Positions 27,770-36,587 of a stretch of 64,000 bases of DNA are shown here, piece after piece. Position numbers and translations under genes: made by a program. Position 1 is the first letter of the stretch. Each line of letters begins with the position of its first letter. The stretch is taken from the NCBI RefSeq assembly GCF_001971785.1, contig NZ_CP019389.1:3669001-3733000 (forward strand), written 5' to 3'. The stretch comes from Seonamhaeicola sp. S2-3. GTDB lineage: Bacteria > Bacteroidota > Bacteroidia > Flavobacteriales > Flavobacteriaceae. Below the pieces are notes generated by a model. It worked only from the letters and a program-made list of their open reading frames with translations. It had not been told where the DNA came from and searched no databases.

Positions 27770-30295
27770 ATGCGAAAATATTTGCTCCTTTTAGGCTTTG
27801 TTATAATTTCTCAAATTAACGTGTTAGCCCAAAAACCCGTAACACCATCATCATCAAAAATTTACGAATCTATTCAAAAATTAAATTTTTTGGGTTCTGT
27901 ATTATATGTTGCAGCACACCCAGATGATGAAAATACACGTTTAATTGCCTACATGTCTAACCACATAAAAGCAAGAACTGCTTATTTATCACTCACAAGA
28001 GGTGATGGTGGGCAAAACCTTATTGGCCCTGAAATTAGAGAACTTTTAGGCGTTATAAGAACGCAAGAACTTTTAGCAGCAAGACGCGTTGATGGCGGCG
28101 AACAAATTTTCTCTAGAGCCAATGATTTTGGTTATTCTAAACACCCCGAAGAAACACTCTCTATTTGGGATAAAGAACAAGTGTTAAGCGATGTGGTTTT
28201 AGCCATAAGAAAGTTTAAACCAGATGTAATTATAAACCGGTTTGACCATAAAAGAGCAGGTAAAACTCACGGGCATCATACTGCTTCAGCATTATTGAGT
28301 ATTGAAGCTTTTGATCTTGCAGGCGATAAAAACGCATATCCAAACATGTTAAATTATGCCAGTACCTGGCAGCCAAAACGTTTATTTTACAACACGAGTT
28401 GGTGGCGCTATGGCAGTCAAGAAAACTTTGATAAATTAGACAAAAGCAATATGATAAGTTTTGATATTGGGGTGTATTATCCGCTTAAAGGTTTGTCAAA
28501 TAATGAAATTGCTGATATTGCCAGAAGCCAACACCTATGTCAAGGTTTTGGTAAATTATCACAAAGAGGGTCTCAAAAAGAATATATCGAGTTTATAAAA
28601 GGTGAAGCTCCCGAAGGAGATGATATTTTTTCGGGCATTGACACTTCTTGGAATCGTATAAAAGGCGGTAAAGCTATTGGAAATATACTATACGAAGTTG
28701 AAAACAACTTTAATTTCACAAACCCTTCTACTCATTTACCACAGTTAATAAAGGCATATAAATTACTTCAAAACATTGATGACCAGCATTGGAAAACAAT
28801 AAAAACCAAAGAACTGAAACATATTATTGAAATGTGTGCTGGTTTGTATCTAGAAGCATCTGCATCAACACCTGCAATTGCTGCTAATAACAACGTTAAA
28901 ATAAACATTGAAGCCTTAAATAGAAGCACCGCCAATATTACACTAAAAAGTATCAAAATTGCGCCTTTAAACCAACAAGAAAATACTGATGTTTCACTTC
29001 AAAACAATAAAAAATTCACATATACTTTTAATAGTATTATCCCTAAAAATACCGCAACTACCAATCCGTATTGGTTAAATGAAAAAGGTACTTTGGGTAT
29101 GTATAAAGTTGATGATAAAACCCTTATTGGAAACCCTGAAACCAAAAGAGCGCTTCAAGCTAATTTTGTGTTAGATTTTGATGGATACACTATTAATTTT
29201 GAAAAAGACGTTATTTACCGTTATTCAAAACCAGACAAAGGCGAATTGTATCGTCCGTTTGAAATTATCCCCGAAGCATCAGTTAAAATTTCAGAAAAAG
29301 TTATCATTTTCAACAATGACAAACAACAAGATGTTTCAGTAATTGTAAAATCAGGAAGCAATAATTTAGAAGGCTATGTAGAAATTTGTCATCCTGATGG
29401 TTGGAGCGTTTACCCTAAAAACCAAAAAGTTTCTATAAAACATAAAGGCGAAGAGCAAACCTTGGTGTTTACCGTAATTCCTCCTAAAAATGAAAGCGAA
29501 GGTTTTATTAGCCCCATAGTTCATGTTGGAGATAAAAGTTACACTAAAGAATTGATAGATATAAGTTATGAGCATATTCCTCATCAAACTGTTTTACTGC
29601 CAAGTGAAAGCAAAGTAGTACGCTTAGATATTAAAAAACGAGGTAAAAATATTGCTTATATACATGGTGCAGGCGATGTAGTTCCTGAAAGTTTAGAGCA
29701 AATTGGTTATAATGTACGCATTATTAAAACCGAAGAAATAACAGCCGAATTATTAAGTAATTTTGATGCCGTAGTTGTTGGTATTAGAGCCTACAATACT
29801 TTAGATGCGTTAGATTTTAAACAGCAAACGCTATTTGATTTTGTTGCTAAAGGCGGTAATATGATTGTGCAATACAATACATCGCACAGGTTAAAAACAA
29901 AACAATTAGCGCCATATCATTTAATGTTATCACGAGATAGAGTAACCGATGAAAACGCCAACGTTACCTTTTTAAACCCAAAACATGAGGTGCTTAACTT
30001 CCCCAATAAAATAACACAACAAGATTTTGATGGTTGGACCCAAGAACGCGGTTTATATTTCCCTAATGCATGGGGAAAAGAATTCACACCTATCCTGTCT
30101 ATGCATGATAAAAATGAAAGCCCAAAAAACGGAAGTTTATTAGTAGCTAAACATGGAAAAGGGTATTATATTTATACCGGTTTAAGCTTTTTTAGAGAGT
30201 TTCCCGCGGGTGTATCGGGGGCTTACCGCCTCTTTGCTAACATGCTTTCTTTAGGAAAAAAAGACCTTAAACTTGAAGCTAAATTAAACGATTAA
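27770..30295 (+). CDS. PIG-L family deacetylase
   Basis: An 841-residue exported protein. It starts with a signal peptide (about 20 residues, ending VLAQ). The PIG-L/LmbE domain follows with zinc motif AHPDDE (residues near 45-50), TRGDGGQN and THGHHTAS further on. A long beta-rich middle region comes next, and the C-terminal ~180 residues look like a ThuA/GATase-like domain (IAYIHGAGDVVPESLEQIGY, VVVGIRAYN). Large PIG-L proteins of this type are common in Bacteroidota and probably deacetylate N-acetyl sugars in the periplasm. It leads a run with a 36-residue membrane protein and an SSS symporter, suggesting uptake and processing of an extracellular compound. Confidence 0.86.
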   Translation: MRKYLLLLGFVIISQINVLAQKPVTPSSSKIYESIQKLNFLGSVLYVAAHPDDENTRLIAYMSNHIKARTAYLSLTRGDGGQNLIGPEIRELLGVIRTQELLAARRVDGGEQIFSRANDFGYSKHPEETLSIWDKEQVLSDVVLAIRKFKPDVIINRFDHKRAGKTHGHHTASALLSIEAFDLAGDKNAYPNMLNYASTWQPKRLFYNTSWWRYGSQENFDKLDKSNMISFDIGVYYPLKGLSNNEIADIARSQHLCQGFGKLSQRGSQKEYIEFIKGEAPEGDDIFSGIDTSWNRIKGGKAIGNILYEVENNFNFTNPSTHLPQLIKAYKLLQNIDDQHWKTIKTKELKHIIEMCAGLYLEASASTPAIAANNNVKINIEALNRSTANITLKSIKIAPLNQQENTDVSLQNNKKFTYTFNSIIPKNTATTNPYWLNEKGTLGMYKVDDKTLIGNPETKRALQANFVLDFDGYTINFEKDVIYRYSKPDKGELYRPFEIIPEASVKISEKVIIFNNDKQQDVSVIVKSGSNNLEGYVEICHPDGWSVYPKNQKVSIKHKGEEQTLVFTVIPPKNESEGFISPIVHVGDKSYTKELIDISYEHIPHQTVLLPSESKVVRLDIKKRGKNIAYIHGAGDVVPESLEQIGYNVRIIKTEEITAELLSNFDAVVVGIRAYNTLDALDFKQQTLFDFVAKGGNMIVQYNTSHRLKTKQLAPYHLMLSRDRVTDENANVTFLNPKHEVLNFPNKITQQDFDGWTQERGLYFPNAWGKEFTPILSMHDKNESPKNGSLLVAKHGKGYYIYTGLSFFREFPAGVSGAYRLFANMLSLGKKDLKLEAKLND

Positions 30296-30297
30296 TT

Positions 30298-30408
30298 ATG
30301 GCAAAAGAAAACCAACCAAAACAACCTTGGCTTAAACTCTACTCTATTGTTTTAATAGCTAATGCCTTTTATTTCATTTTGTTTTACCTAGTCATGAAAG
30401 CCTTTTAA
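30298..30408 (+). CDS. 36-residue single-pass membrane protein
   Basis: Small protein beginning 2 bp after the PIG-L stop and ending 1 bp before the symporter ATG. It has a charged N-terminus (MAKENQPKQPW) and one membrane helix (YSIVLIANAFYFILFYLVM). The tight packing in the operon shows it is translated. Position suggests a small accessory subunit of the symporter, which is an inference only. Confidence 0.7.
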   Translation: MAKENQPKQPWLKLYSIVLIANAFYFILFYLVMKAF

Positions 30409-30409
30409 T

Positions 30410-32119
30410 ATGCAACTAAATTGGATAGATTGGATTGTTTTAGGCATCACACTATTAGCTATTGTATCCTATGGAACATGGCAAACAAGAGGTAGTAAAA
30501 ATGTAAAAGATTATTTAAGAGGCGGCAATAAATCAAAATGGTGGACTATTGGTTTATCGGTTATGGCAACACAAGCTAGTGCTATTACCTTTCTTTCAAC
30601 ACCAGGACAAGCTTTTAATGATGGTATGGGTTTTGTACAATTCTACTTTGGGTTGCCTATAGCTATGGTAGTAATTTGTATGGTATTTATCCCCTTATAC
30701 CACAGACTTAAAGTATATACAGCCTACGAGTTTTTAGAAAGAAGATTCGATTTAAAAACCAGAGCCCTCACAGCTATTTTATTTTTAATTCAACGTGGGT
30801 TAGCTGCGGGCATCACCATTTTTGCTCCTGCTATAATTCTATCGGTTGTATTAGGATGGGATTTATTAACTCTAAATATTGTTATTGGGTGTTTAGTAAT
30901 AATCTACACGGTTTCTGGCGGAACCCGAGCCGTAAACGTTACTCAAAAACATCAAATGGTAGTTATCTTTTTTGGTATGCTAACCGCCTTTTTCATTATT
31001 TTTAGTAAACTTCCAGAAGATATTACCTTCACAAAAGCATTAAGCATTGCTGGAGCTAGCGGTAAAATGGAAATCTTAGATTTCTCTTTCAGTTTAAATA
31101 ACAGATACACCTTTTGGAGCGGTATTATTGGCGGTACATTTTTAATGCTTTCTTATTTTGGAACCGACCAAAGTCAAGTGCAACGCTACCTATCTGGTAA
31201 ATCTGTAAAAGAAATGCAGTTAGGTCTCATTTTTAATGGTTTATTAAAAGTGCCCATGCAATTCTTTATTCTGTTGGTGGGTGTTATGGTATTTGTGTTT
31301 TACCAGTTTAATGAAGCTCCTGTTAATTTTAATCCCACTGCTACTGAAATGATTTTAAATTCTGATTATGCAGACGATTTTAAAGCTCTCCAAGAAGAAC
31401 AAAAAAGTATTTTTAATGATAAACAGAAAATTATACATTCTTTCATTAACAATACTCATGATAAAGCAGCTCAATATATAGCATTTGCTAATGAGGCTAA
31501 TGATGATATTAGAAACGAAGCTAAATTACTTATTGATAAAGTTGCTAAAGAAAACAATATAAAAGTTGAAAGCAACGATAAAGATTATGTGTTTATTCAT
31601 TTTATTTTAAATAACCTTCCTCGCGGACTAATAGGGTTATTATTAGCGGTTATTTTAAGTGCAGCCATGTCTAGTACTGCCAGTGAATTAAATGCATTAG
31701 GCTCTACCACAACCATAGATTTATACATTAGAAATAGTGGTGAAAAAACAGAAAAAGAAAAGGTTAAAGCATCGCGTTGGTTTACATTTATCTGGGGTAT
31801 TTTAGCCATTGGGGTTGCTTGTGTTGCTAATCTTGCCGAAAATTTAATTCAGCTTGTAAACATTATTGGCTCTATATTTTACGGTAATGTTTTGGGTATA
31901 TTTTTATTAGCATTCTTTTTTAAATTTGTAAAAGGCAATGCTGTATTTATAAGTGCCTTAATTACACAAGTAATTATCATTGCGCTTTATTTTTTAAATG
32001 AATATGAAATAATAAATTTGCCTTTTTTATGGCTCAATTTTGTGGGTTGTATTATTGTAATTGCCATAGCTTGTTTACTTCAATCGTTTAACTTAAACAA
32101 CAAAGAAATTGAAAAATAA
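30410..32119 (+). CDS. Sodium:solute symporter (SSS family)
   Basis: A 569-residue secondary transporter with about 14 hydrophobic helices. Family signs: GGNKSKWWTIGLSVMATQASAITFLSTPG near residues 38-66, IYTVSGGTRAVNVT, the TDQSQVQRYLSGKS signature near residues 252-265, and LSAAMSSTASELNALGS near residues 418-434. An insert of about 80 hydrophilic residues (315-400) lies in a loop, a common variant in Bacteroidota. Substrate is unknown; neighbours suggest a sugar or sugar derivative. It overlaps the Gfo/Idh/MocA gene by 11 bp. Confidence 0.9.
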   Translation: MQLNWIDWIVLGITLLAIVSYGTWQTRGSKNVKDYLRGGNKSKWWTIGLSVMATQASAITFLSTPGQAFNDGMGFVQFYFGLPIAMVVICMVFIPLYHRLKVYTAYEFLERRFDLKTRALTAILFLIQRGLAAGITIFAPAIILSVVLGWDLLTLNIVIGCLVIIYTVSGGTRAVNVTQKHQMVVIFFGMLTAFFIIFSKLPEDITFTKALSIAGASGKMEILDFSFSLNNRYTFWSGIIGGTFLMLSYFGTDQSQVQRYLSGKSVKEMQLGLIFNGLLKVPMQFFILLVGVMVFVFYQFNEAPVNFNPTATEMILNSDYADDFKALQEEQKSIFNDKQKIIHSFINNTHDKAAQYIAFANEANDDIRNEAKLLIDKVAKENNIKVESNDKDYVFIHFILNNLPRGLIGLLLAVILSAAMSSTASELNALGSTTTIDLYIRNSGEKTEKEKVKASRWFTFIWGILAIGVACVANLAENLIQLVNIIGSIFYGNVLGIFLLAFFFKFVKGNAVFISALITQVIIIALYFLNEYEIINLPFLWLNFVGCIIVIAIACLLQSFNLNNKEIEK

Positions 32120-33083
32120 GGTTATTAACTGGGGCATTATTGGCTGCGGAAATATTGCCAATAAATTTGCCAAAGATTTACTTACTATAGAAGATGCAAC
32201 GTTATACGCAGTTGCTTCTAGAACACAAGAAAAAGCAGATGCTTTTGCATATGAATATAATGCTAAAAAAGCCTATGCTAGCTATGAAGCATTGGTGAAA
32301 GATAATAATATAGATGCTGTTTATATAGCTACTCCACACGCACTTCATAAAGAAAACACTTTACTTTGTTTAGAACATGGTATAGCAGTTTTATGCGAAA
32401 AACCCTTTGCTATGAATAGCAATGAAGTGAATGAAATGATAGCTAAGGCTAAAGAAAAGAACGTGCTTTTAATGGAAGCGCTTTGGACCTATTTTTTACC
32501 GCATTACCAATATGTTTTAGATTTATTAAACAATAAAACTTACGGTGAAATTTTAAAACTTAAAGCCGATTTTGGTTTCTACAGAGCATTTAATAACAAT
32601 GCGCGCCTTTTTAATAAAAACCTTGGCGGCGGTAGTTTATTAGATATTGGTATTTACCCTATTTTTTCAGCATTATCAACTTTAGGTATGCCTAAAAATA
32701 TTAAAGCTGATGCTACTTATTTTGAAAATGGTGCCGACTCGTCATGCCGTATGACTTTTAATTACGAAAATGGTGCCACTGCATTGCTAAAAAGTACCTT
32801 AGTTGAAGATACCCCAACCGAAGCTACATTTTATTGCGAAAAAGGAACTATTAAAATTAATTCTATGTTTCATGCGCCTTCTACTGTAACTATAACTTTA
32901 AATGGAAAAGATGTTACTAAAGACTTTGGTTATAATACCATTGGCTATAACTACGAAACTATTCATTTTAATGAGTTACTAAGGCAAGGAAAGACCGAAA
33001 GTGATGTGATGACATTTGATTTTAGCAGAAACCTTATTAAACTACTTGATGATGTTAGAAACATTATTAATCTTCATTATTAA
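32109..33083 (+). CDS. Gfo/Idh/MocA family oxidoreductase
   Basis: NAD(P)-dependent sugar or inositol-type dehydrogenase of 324 residues. N-terminal Rossmann fold with GIIGCGNIANKFAKDL (residues 9-24). The signature CEKPFAMN is near residues 96-103, and the catalytic-type GGGSLLDIGIYP is near residues 173-184. The start is a TTG inside the symporter 3' end (11-bp overlap), indicating coupling. Together with PIG-L and the symporter this looks like a small sugar-utilisation operon. Confidence 0.88.
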   Translation: MKNKVINWGIIGCGNIANKFAKDLLTIEDATLYAVASRTQEKADAFAYEYNAKKAYASYEALVKDNNIDAVYIATPHALHKENTLLCLEHGIAVLCEKPFAMNSNEVNEMIAKAKEKNVLLMEALWTYFLPHYQYVLDLLNNKTYGEILKLKADFGFYRAFNNNARLFNKNLGGGSLLDIGIYPIFSALSTLGMPKNIKADATYFENGADSSCRMTFNYENGATALLKSTLVEDTPTEATFYCEKGTIKINSMFHAPSTVTITLNGKDVTKDFGYNTIGYNYETIHFNELLRQGKTESDVMTFDFSRNLIKLLDDVRNIINLHY

Positions 33084-33136
33084 CTATTAATTTACTTAAG
33101 TAATTTTAAATTCTTTGGTGTGTTGATTAAACATAA

Positions 33137-33248
33137 AACGCCATGGAAAAGAATAAATATGTACCATCTACGGTAGTATTATTAAAAATAGCGAAGCTTT
33201 TTTAGAAAGTCTGTTGAAGAGATTTTCTTTTTAGATGATACTTACTAA
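33137..33248 (+). pseudogene. Remnant of an HTH (XRE-type) regulator
   Basis: NAMEKNKYVPSTVVLLKIAKLF from 33137 followed, after a frame change near 33203, by KSVEEIFFLDDTY and a TAA at 33246-33248. This matches the C-terminal half of short YozG-like Cro/C1-type regulators, in which the helix after the HTH reads xxEKxKYxPSLxLAxKIAxxF and then SVEEIF. The N-terminal half is missing and the frame is broken by one base, so it is a dead fragment. It lies 50 bp after the Gfo/Idh/MocA gene. Confidence 0.6.
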
Positions 33249-33275
33249 TATTTTAAAATACCGTTAGCAAACATG

Positions 33276-33363
33276 CCCGCGTTAGGGATTGCAGTGAAAA
33301 GCCCACAGTGAGGTACGAACGAGGACTTGTAACGTAAAGCCCGACCCGATAGGGTAACGCCCA
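33276..33363. other. GC-rich structured intergenic element
   Basis: About 88 bp much richer in G+C than its surroundings. GCGTTA at 33279-33284 pairs with TAACGC at 33355-33360. Inside are the hairpin ACCC-GATA-GGGT (33344-33355) and two copies of the AAAGCCC motif in direct orientation. It has no reading frame. I recall similar intergenic elements in other Flavobacteriaceae but cannot verify this. It could be a dispersed REP-like repeat or a structured RNA. The rest of 33084-33426 holds only the HTH remnant and a terminator. Confidence 0.5.
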
Positions 33364-33379
33364 AATTATTACAAAAAAA

Positions 33380-33402
33380 AGCGCAACGTTAAAAGTTGCG
33401 CT
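33380..33402 (-). terminator. Bidirectional hairpin terminator
   Basis: AGCGCAAC and GTTGCGCT form a perfect 8-bp stem with a 7-base loop. The A-run to the left gives a T-tract on the minus strand, so it serves the DUF2911 gene. Confidence 0.8.
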
Positions 33403-33426
33403 ATGTTTATTTTAAAGCTACAAAAA

Positions 33427-34275
33427 CTACAGCGCTCCCCATTCTTTTAGAGAGTCTTGATTCATTTTTATATAACCTTTATTACCTTCTTTTTCTGCTA
33501 ACTTTAAAGATGCTTTTGCTGCGGCAATGGCTCCTTTTTTATCTCCTGCCTTGGCATGAATTAAGGCTTGTTTTCTTAAAATCCAAAAACGAGGTTGGTC
33601 TTTAGTCATTTCTACAGCTTTATCAATCCATTCCATTGCTTTTTCAATGTTTTTGTTAGATTCTAGATAATAAGTTGCTGCTGCATAATAATCGTTAACA
33701 CTTGGTCCGCCCATTACCTCATTTATACTTGCCAAAACGCCCTCATCTGTAGGAACGGTAAATGGTACTGCTACATAGGTTTTTTCCCAAATGAATTCAA
33801 GGTGCCCGCCGTTATTGGTAATATTATTAATATCCATAGCAAAGGTTTCTACATTAAAAGGAACTGGATACGATTTTGCAGTGGTTTTTAAGGCTACTTT
33901 AGTTTCATCCCATTCTTTTGGTACCCCCCAGTTGTTGGTGTCTTTATAAAAATAAACCTCCCAAGACTCTTCTCCTGGTTTGGTAAATATAGCGTAACTA
34001 CCCGCTTTTAATGTTTGCCCATCTATGGTAGCATTAGTACTAAAGGTAATTATTGTATTTTTATTTGCACCTGTACGCCACAGTTCTCCGTAAGGTACTA
34101 AACCGCCAAATACTTTTCTTCCTTTTACTCCTGGTCTAGAATATTCAATAGTAATATCTGTTAAACCTACCTTTTGCTCTAATTTAGCCGTAGGACTAGG
34201 TTGTGGTGCTTTTACTTGAGCCTGAACCGAATACACGGTAACACATGTGATTAAAAGTAATAGTAATTTTTTCAT
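33427..34275 (-). CDS. DUF2911 domain protein with C-terminal TPR-like region
   Basis: A 282-residue exported protein: signal peptide to about residue 19 (ending VQAQ), then the DUF2911 domain (IEYSRPGVKGRKVFGGLVPYG, LWRTGANKNT, LKAGSYAIFTKPG). The C-terminal 90 residues resemble TPR helices (AATYYLESNKNIEKAMEWIDKAVEM). Function of DUF2911 is not known; location is periplasmic or outer membrane-facing. It is monocistronic and ends at a strong terminator. Confidence 0.83.
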   Translation of the reverse strand: MKKLLLLLITCVTVYSVQAQVKAPQPSPTAKLEQKVGLTDITIEYSRPGVKGRKVFGGLVPYGELWRTGANKNTIITFSTNATIDGQTLKAGSYAIFTKPGEESWEVYFYKDTNNWGVPKEWDETKVALKTTAKSYPVPFNVETFAMDINNITNNGGHLEFIWEKTYVAVPFTVPTDEGVLASINEVMGGPSVNDYYAAATYYLESNKNIEKAMEWIDKAVEMTKDQPRFWILRKQALIHAKAGDKKGAIAAAKASLKLAEKEGNKGYIKMNQDSLKEWGAL

Positions 34276-34502
34276 TGTTTTAGTTTTTTAATAATTAGGT
34301 TTTGCTTGTCTAAAATTAAGGATTATAGCATTGGTTAATGTTAATAAAAGCTTAAAAGTAGTTGTTTTAAAACGCTTTATAATTGATACATCCTTAACTA
34401 GCTTAAATTCAAACAATACAGTATTGATAGTATTTAAGTGCCTTTTAAGACCATTTATGATAGAATTTACTTATAGTCATATAAATTATTTTGTTTAACT
34501 TT

Positions 34503-34534
34503 TTTGGTTATTAATTAAACAAACAGTATATTTG
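34503..34534 (+). promoter_or_regulatory. Promoter for the TetR-led operon
   Basis: TTTG at 34503-34506 and TATATTTG at 34527-34534 with 20 bp between them. The in-frame TTG at 34532 lies within the -7 box, which supports translation from the ATG at 34550. Confidence 0.55.
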
Positions 34535-34549
34535 AGTAAATATTTTTTC

Positions 34550-35206
34550 ATGTCTGATAAAAAAAGAATTTCAAAGCAAGATATTATTAAGCAGTTTATG
34601 AACTATGTTCTAGAGCATAATGCTAATCCTAATTCTGTGTATACTTTTGCTAAACTAAATGGCTTTAATGAAGCCGAATTCTACAAGTATTTTGCTTCTT
34701 TTGAAGCCATTGAGAAAGATATTTTTGAAACGTTCTCTACAAATACAATTAAGGTTTTAAATAGTAGTGAAGATTATAATGCTTTTGATGCAAGAAACAA
34801 ACTATTAAGCTTTTATTACACTTTTTTTGAAAATCTAACCGCTAACAGAAGTTATATTAAACTTATTTTAAATAAACATAAAAACTCTTTTAAGGGCTTA
34901 AAAACACTAAGTGGTCTAAAACAACATTACACAAACTATGTGGGTGAATTAGACATACAAACACTAGATGTTAAACAAGAACAGTTAGAAAAACTCCAAG
35001 ATAGCGCCTTAAAAGAATCGGCGTGGATACAACTTTTAATAACCATAAAATTTTGGTTAGAAGATACTTCTGTTTCATTTGAAAAAACCGATGTATTTAT
35101 AGAGAAATCTGTAAACACCACATTTGATGTTTTAGATGTAGCTCCATTAAAAAGTGTTATAGACTTGGGTAAATTTCTTTTTAAGGAGCAATTTCAAATG
35201 AATTAA
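34550..35206 (+). CDS. TetR family transcriptional regulator
   Basis: A 218-residue regulator with an N-terminal HTH-like segment (ISKQDIIKQFMNYVLEHNANPNSVYTFAKLNGFNEAEFYKYFAS, residues about 5-48) and a helical ligand domain. Start chosen as the ATG at 34550, because the upstream TTG lies on the promoter. It is separated by 6 bp from the ABC1 kinase gene and probably regulates that gene and the stress cluster beyond. The ligand is unknown. Confidence 0.8.
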   Translation: MSDKKRISKQDIIKQFMNYVLEHNANPNSVYTFAKLNGFNEAEFYKYFASFEAIEKDIFETFSTNTIKVLNSSEDYNAFDARNKLLSFYYTFFENLTANRSYIKLILNKHKNSFKGLKTLSGLKQHYTNYVGELDIQTLDVKQEQLEKLQDSALKESAWIQLLITIKFWLEDTSVSFEKTDVFIEKSVNTTFDVLDVAPLKSVIDLGKFLFKEQFQMN

Positions 35207-35212
35207 ACTACT

Positions 35213-36523
35213 ATGAAAACCATTGATAATATACCCACATCTAAAATTCAACGAGCAACCAAATTGGTTTCTACCGGTGCAAAAGTTGGTGTAAACTATT
35301 TAAAATATTATGGCGATAAAATTGTAAATACCGAAGAAGAAGCAAAAAAGCGTTTAAATAAAAAAAATGCGTCAGACATTTACAACGGGTTAAAACAATT
35401 AAAAGGCAGTGCTCTTAAAGTGGCTCAAATGCTTAGCATGGAAAAAAGTATTTTACCTCAGGCTTATGTTGAGAAATTCTCTCTAGCCCAGTTTTCTGTA
35501 CCACCCTTATCGCCTCCTCTAGTTATAAAAACATTTAAAAAATATTTTGGTAAACACCCCAATGAATTATTTGATACTTTCAATGCAACTTCTGTGAATG
35601 CTGCAAGCATCGGTCAGGTGCACATAGCAACTAAGAATGGGAAAAAACTTGCTGTGAAAATCCAATATCCAGGAGTTGCAAAAAGTATTGCATCAGATTT
35701 AGCCATGGTTAAACCTGTTGCCATGAGTATGTTTAATATTAAAGGAAAAGATTCTGATAAATACTTCAAAGAAGTAGAGCATAAACTTATTGAGGAAACC
35801 AACTATATTTTAGAGCTGCAACAAAGCAAAGAAATTGCCTCCGCTTGTACCCACATTAACAATTTAAGATTTCCTGAATATTACCAAGCATTATCTTCTG
35901 AACGTATTATTACCATGGATTATATGGATGGCGAACACCTTTCAGAATTTACATTGCACAATACCAATCAAGATACTGCAAATAAATTAGGACAAGCCCT
36001 TTGGGATTTTTACATGTACCAAATTCATAATTTAAAAAAGGTACATGCAGATCCACATCCTGGGAATTTTCTAATTTCTAAAAAAGGTGAATTAATAGCT
36101 TTAGATTTTGGGTGCATGAAATCTATTCCGGTTGAATTTTACATCCCTTATTTTGAATTAGCAAAACAAAAAAACATTGCTAATCCCGATTTTTTTATAG
36201 CTAAACTTCATGAGCTAGAAATTTTAAAAGCTAGTGATTCTAAAGAAGAAAAAGAATTTTTTACTAATATGTTTCACGAGATGCTAAGTTTGTTTACCCA
36301 ACCTTTTCATCAAGAAAATTTCGACTTTTCTAATGCAGATTTCTTTGGGAAAATCGCACAATTAGGAGAACGCTATTCTAAAAATACCGATTTAAAAAAG
36401 ATGAATGGTAACCGTGGTTCTAAACATTTCATTTATATAAATAGAACATTTTTTGGTTTGTATAATTTAATGTTCGATTTAAAAGCGCAAAACATCAAAA
36501 TAAACAACTACTTAAAATTATAA
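35213..36523 (+). CDS. ABC1/AarF (UbiB-type) atypical kinase
   Basis: A 436-residue protein-kinase-like ATPase. Seen: KxGQ-like region (LKGSALKVAQMLSME near residues 63-77), SIGQVH (residues near 128-133), AVKIQYPGV with the ATP-binding Lys, and the catalytic KVHADPHPGNFLI and LDFGCMK (residues near 279-305). UbiB members support quinone synthesis; in this lineage quinone or lipid homeostasis is a fair guess. It directly follows the TetR gene (6 bp), so both are probably one transcript. Confidence 0.87.
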   Translation: MKTIDNIPTSKIQRATKLVSTGAKVGVNYLKYYGDKIVNTEEEAKKRLNKKNASDIYNGLKQLKGSALKVAQMLSMEKSILPQAYVEKFSLAQFSVPPLSPPLVIKTFKKYFGKHPNELFDTFNATSVNAASIGQVHIATKNGKKLAVKIQYPGVAKSIASDLAMVKPVAMSMFNIKGKDSDKYFKEVEHKLIEETNYILELQQSKEIASACTHINNLRFPEYYQALSSERIITMDYMDGEHLSEFTLHNTNQDTANKLGQALWDFYMYQIHNLKKVHADPHPGNFLISKKGELIALDFGCMKSIPVEFYIPYFELAKQKNIANPDFFIAKLHELEILKASDSKEEKEFFTNMFHEMLSLFTQPFHQENFDFSNADFFGKIAQLGERYSKNTDLKKMNGNRGSKHFIYINRTFFGLYNLMFDLKAQNIKINNYLKL

Positions 36524-36587
36524 TACTTAACAAAAATTAAAAATAACGCTACGGATGCAAAAACCCCAAGGCATTAATACAAAATAA

